From: Prevotellaceae bacterium UBA6974
Lineage (GTDB): Bacteria; Bacteroidota; Bacteroidia; Bacteroidales; Bacteroidaceae
Assembly (NCBI GenBank): GCA_002450165.1
Contig: DJYQ01000020.1
Span: 1,907 to 17,498 of the forward strand
Length of the DNA stretch: 15,592 bases
Direction of reading: 5' to 3'
In this document: positions 15,461 through 15,592 of the stretch, one piece after another
Numbering within the stretch: the stretch's first letter is position 1
How the letters are laid out: each line of letters begins with the position of its first letter
The notes under the pieces: model-generated
Databases searched by the model: none
Told to the model about the DNA's origin: nothing
What the model saw: the letters and a program-made list of their open reading frames with translations, nothing else
Translations under genes and position numbers: made by a program

Positions 15461-15552
15461 GATTTTCATAGACAGAAAAGATGTAGTACAAGATAGTAAA
15501 GTACGAGAACCGTTTATTCTTTTTATGGTCAGGTCAGCTTAAGAGACATTTT

Positions 15553-15592
15553 ACAGTGAAGAGTTTGATCCTGGCTCAGGATGAACGCTAGC
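15553..15592 (+). rRNA. rrs: 16S ribosomal RNA, 5' end (partial)
   Basis: The universal 16S start GAAGAGTTTGATCCTGGCTC is followed by AGGATGAACGCTAGC, the form usual in Bacteroidales. The 5' end is placed at 15553 by alignment with E. coli position 1. The gene runs off the window; only 40 bases are present. Confidence 0.97.

Noticed and set aside
15176..15469. 97-residue minus-strand ORF after mutB
   Set aside because: It runs through the mutAB terminator, the rRNA promoter and the leader, and its product resembles no protein that I know.

Overview
The window reads as chromosomal DNA of a member of the Bacteroidota, order Bacteroidales, most likely Prevotella or a close relative. Four things point there: promoters of the Bacteroidota type (TTTG or TTG, 19 bp, TAnnTTTG) in front of several genes; almost no Shine-Dalgarno sequences; a PorE-like type IX secretion lipoprotein and a secreted protein with the short 'GIYIINGKK' tail common in Prevotella; and a 16S rRNA 5' end of Bacteroidales type at the right edge. 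The assignment to genus is inference.

Layout, left to right. (1) 1-2425, plus strand: an rRNA m5C methyltransferase (RsmF type), then a single ORF that joins epoxyqueuosine reductase QueH to 5-formyltetrahydrofolate cyclo-ligase. (2) 2422-7222, minus strand: a PorE-like TPR/PD40/OmpA lipoprotein whose stop codon overlaps that of the QueH fusion. Upstream of it, behind a perfect 10-bp hairpin, lies a two-gene unit: an 844-residue secreted beta-helix protein with a T9SS-like tail, and 5 nt after it a 54-codon small protein of the 'K.(Y/F)..P......LAAS' type. (3) 7331-10991, minus strand: DNA topoisomerase III with a TTG start, preceded by an AspT/YidE-family transporter with two TrkA-C domains. 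(4) 11138-15168, plus strand: mutA-mutB, the two subunits of B12-dependent methylmalonyl-CoA mutase, followed by a strong intrinsic terminator. (5) 15252-15592: the promoter and leader region of a ribosomal RNA operon and the first 40 bases of 16S rRNA.

How the genes fit together. RsmF and QueH both belong to RNA modification. PorE and the secreted protein are both linked to the type IX secretion pathway and cell envelope. MutAB interconverts succinyl-CoA and methylmalonyl-CoA in the propionate-forming branch of succinate fermentation. The transporter and mutAB are divergently transcribed from a 146-bp gap that holds a well-formed promoter for mutAB and a good -7 element for the transporter.

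I see no CRISPR array, insertion sequence, phage gene or tRNA. Most of the window is housekeeping. The parts most worth a second look are the QueH/5-FCL fusion, the 54-codon protein coupled to the secreted protein, the Cys cluster in MutA and the structured rRNA leader.
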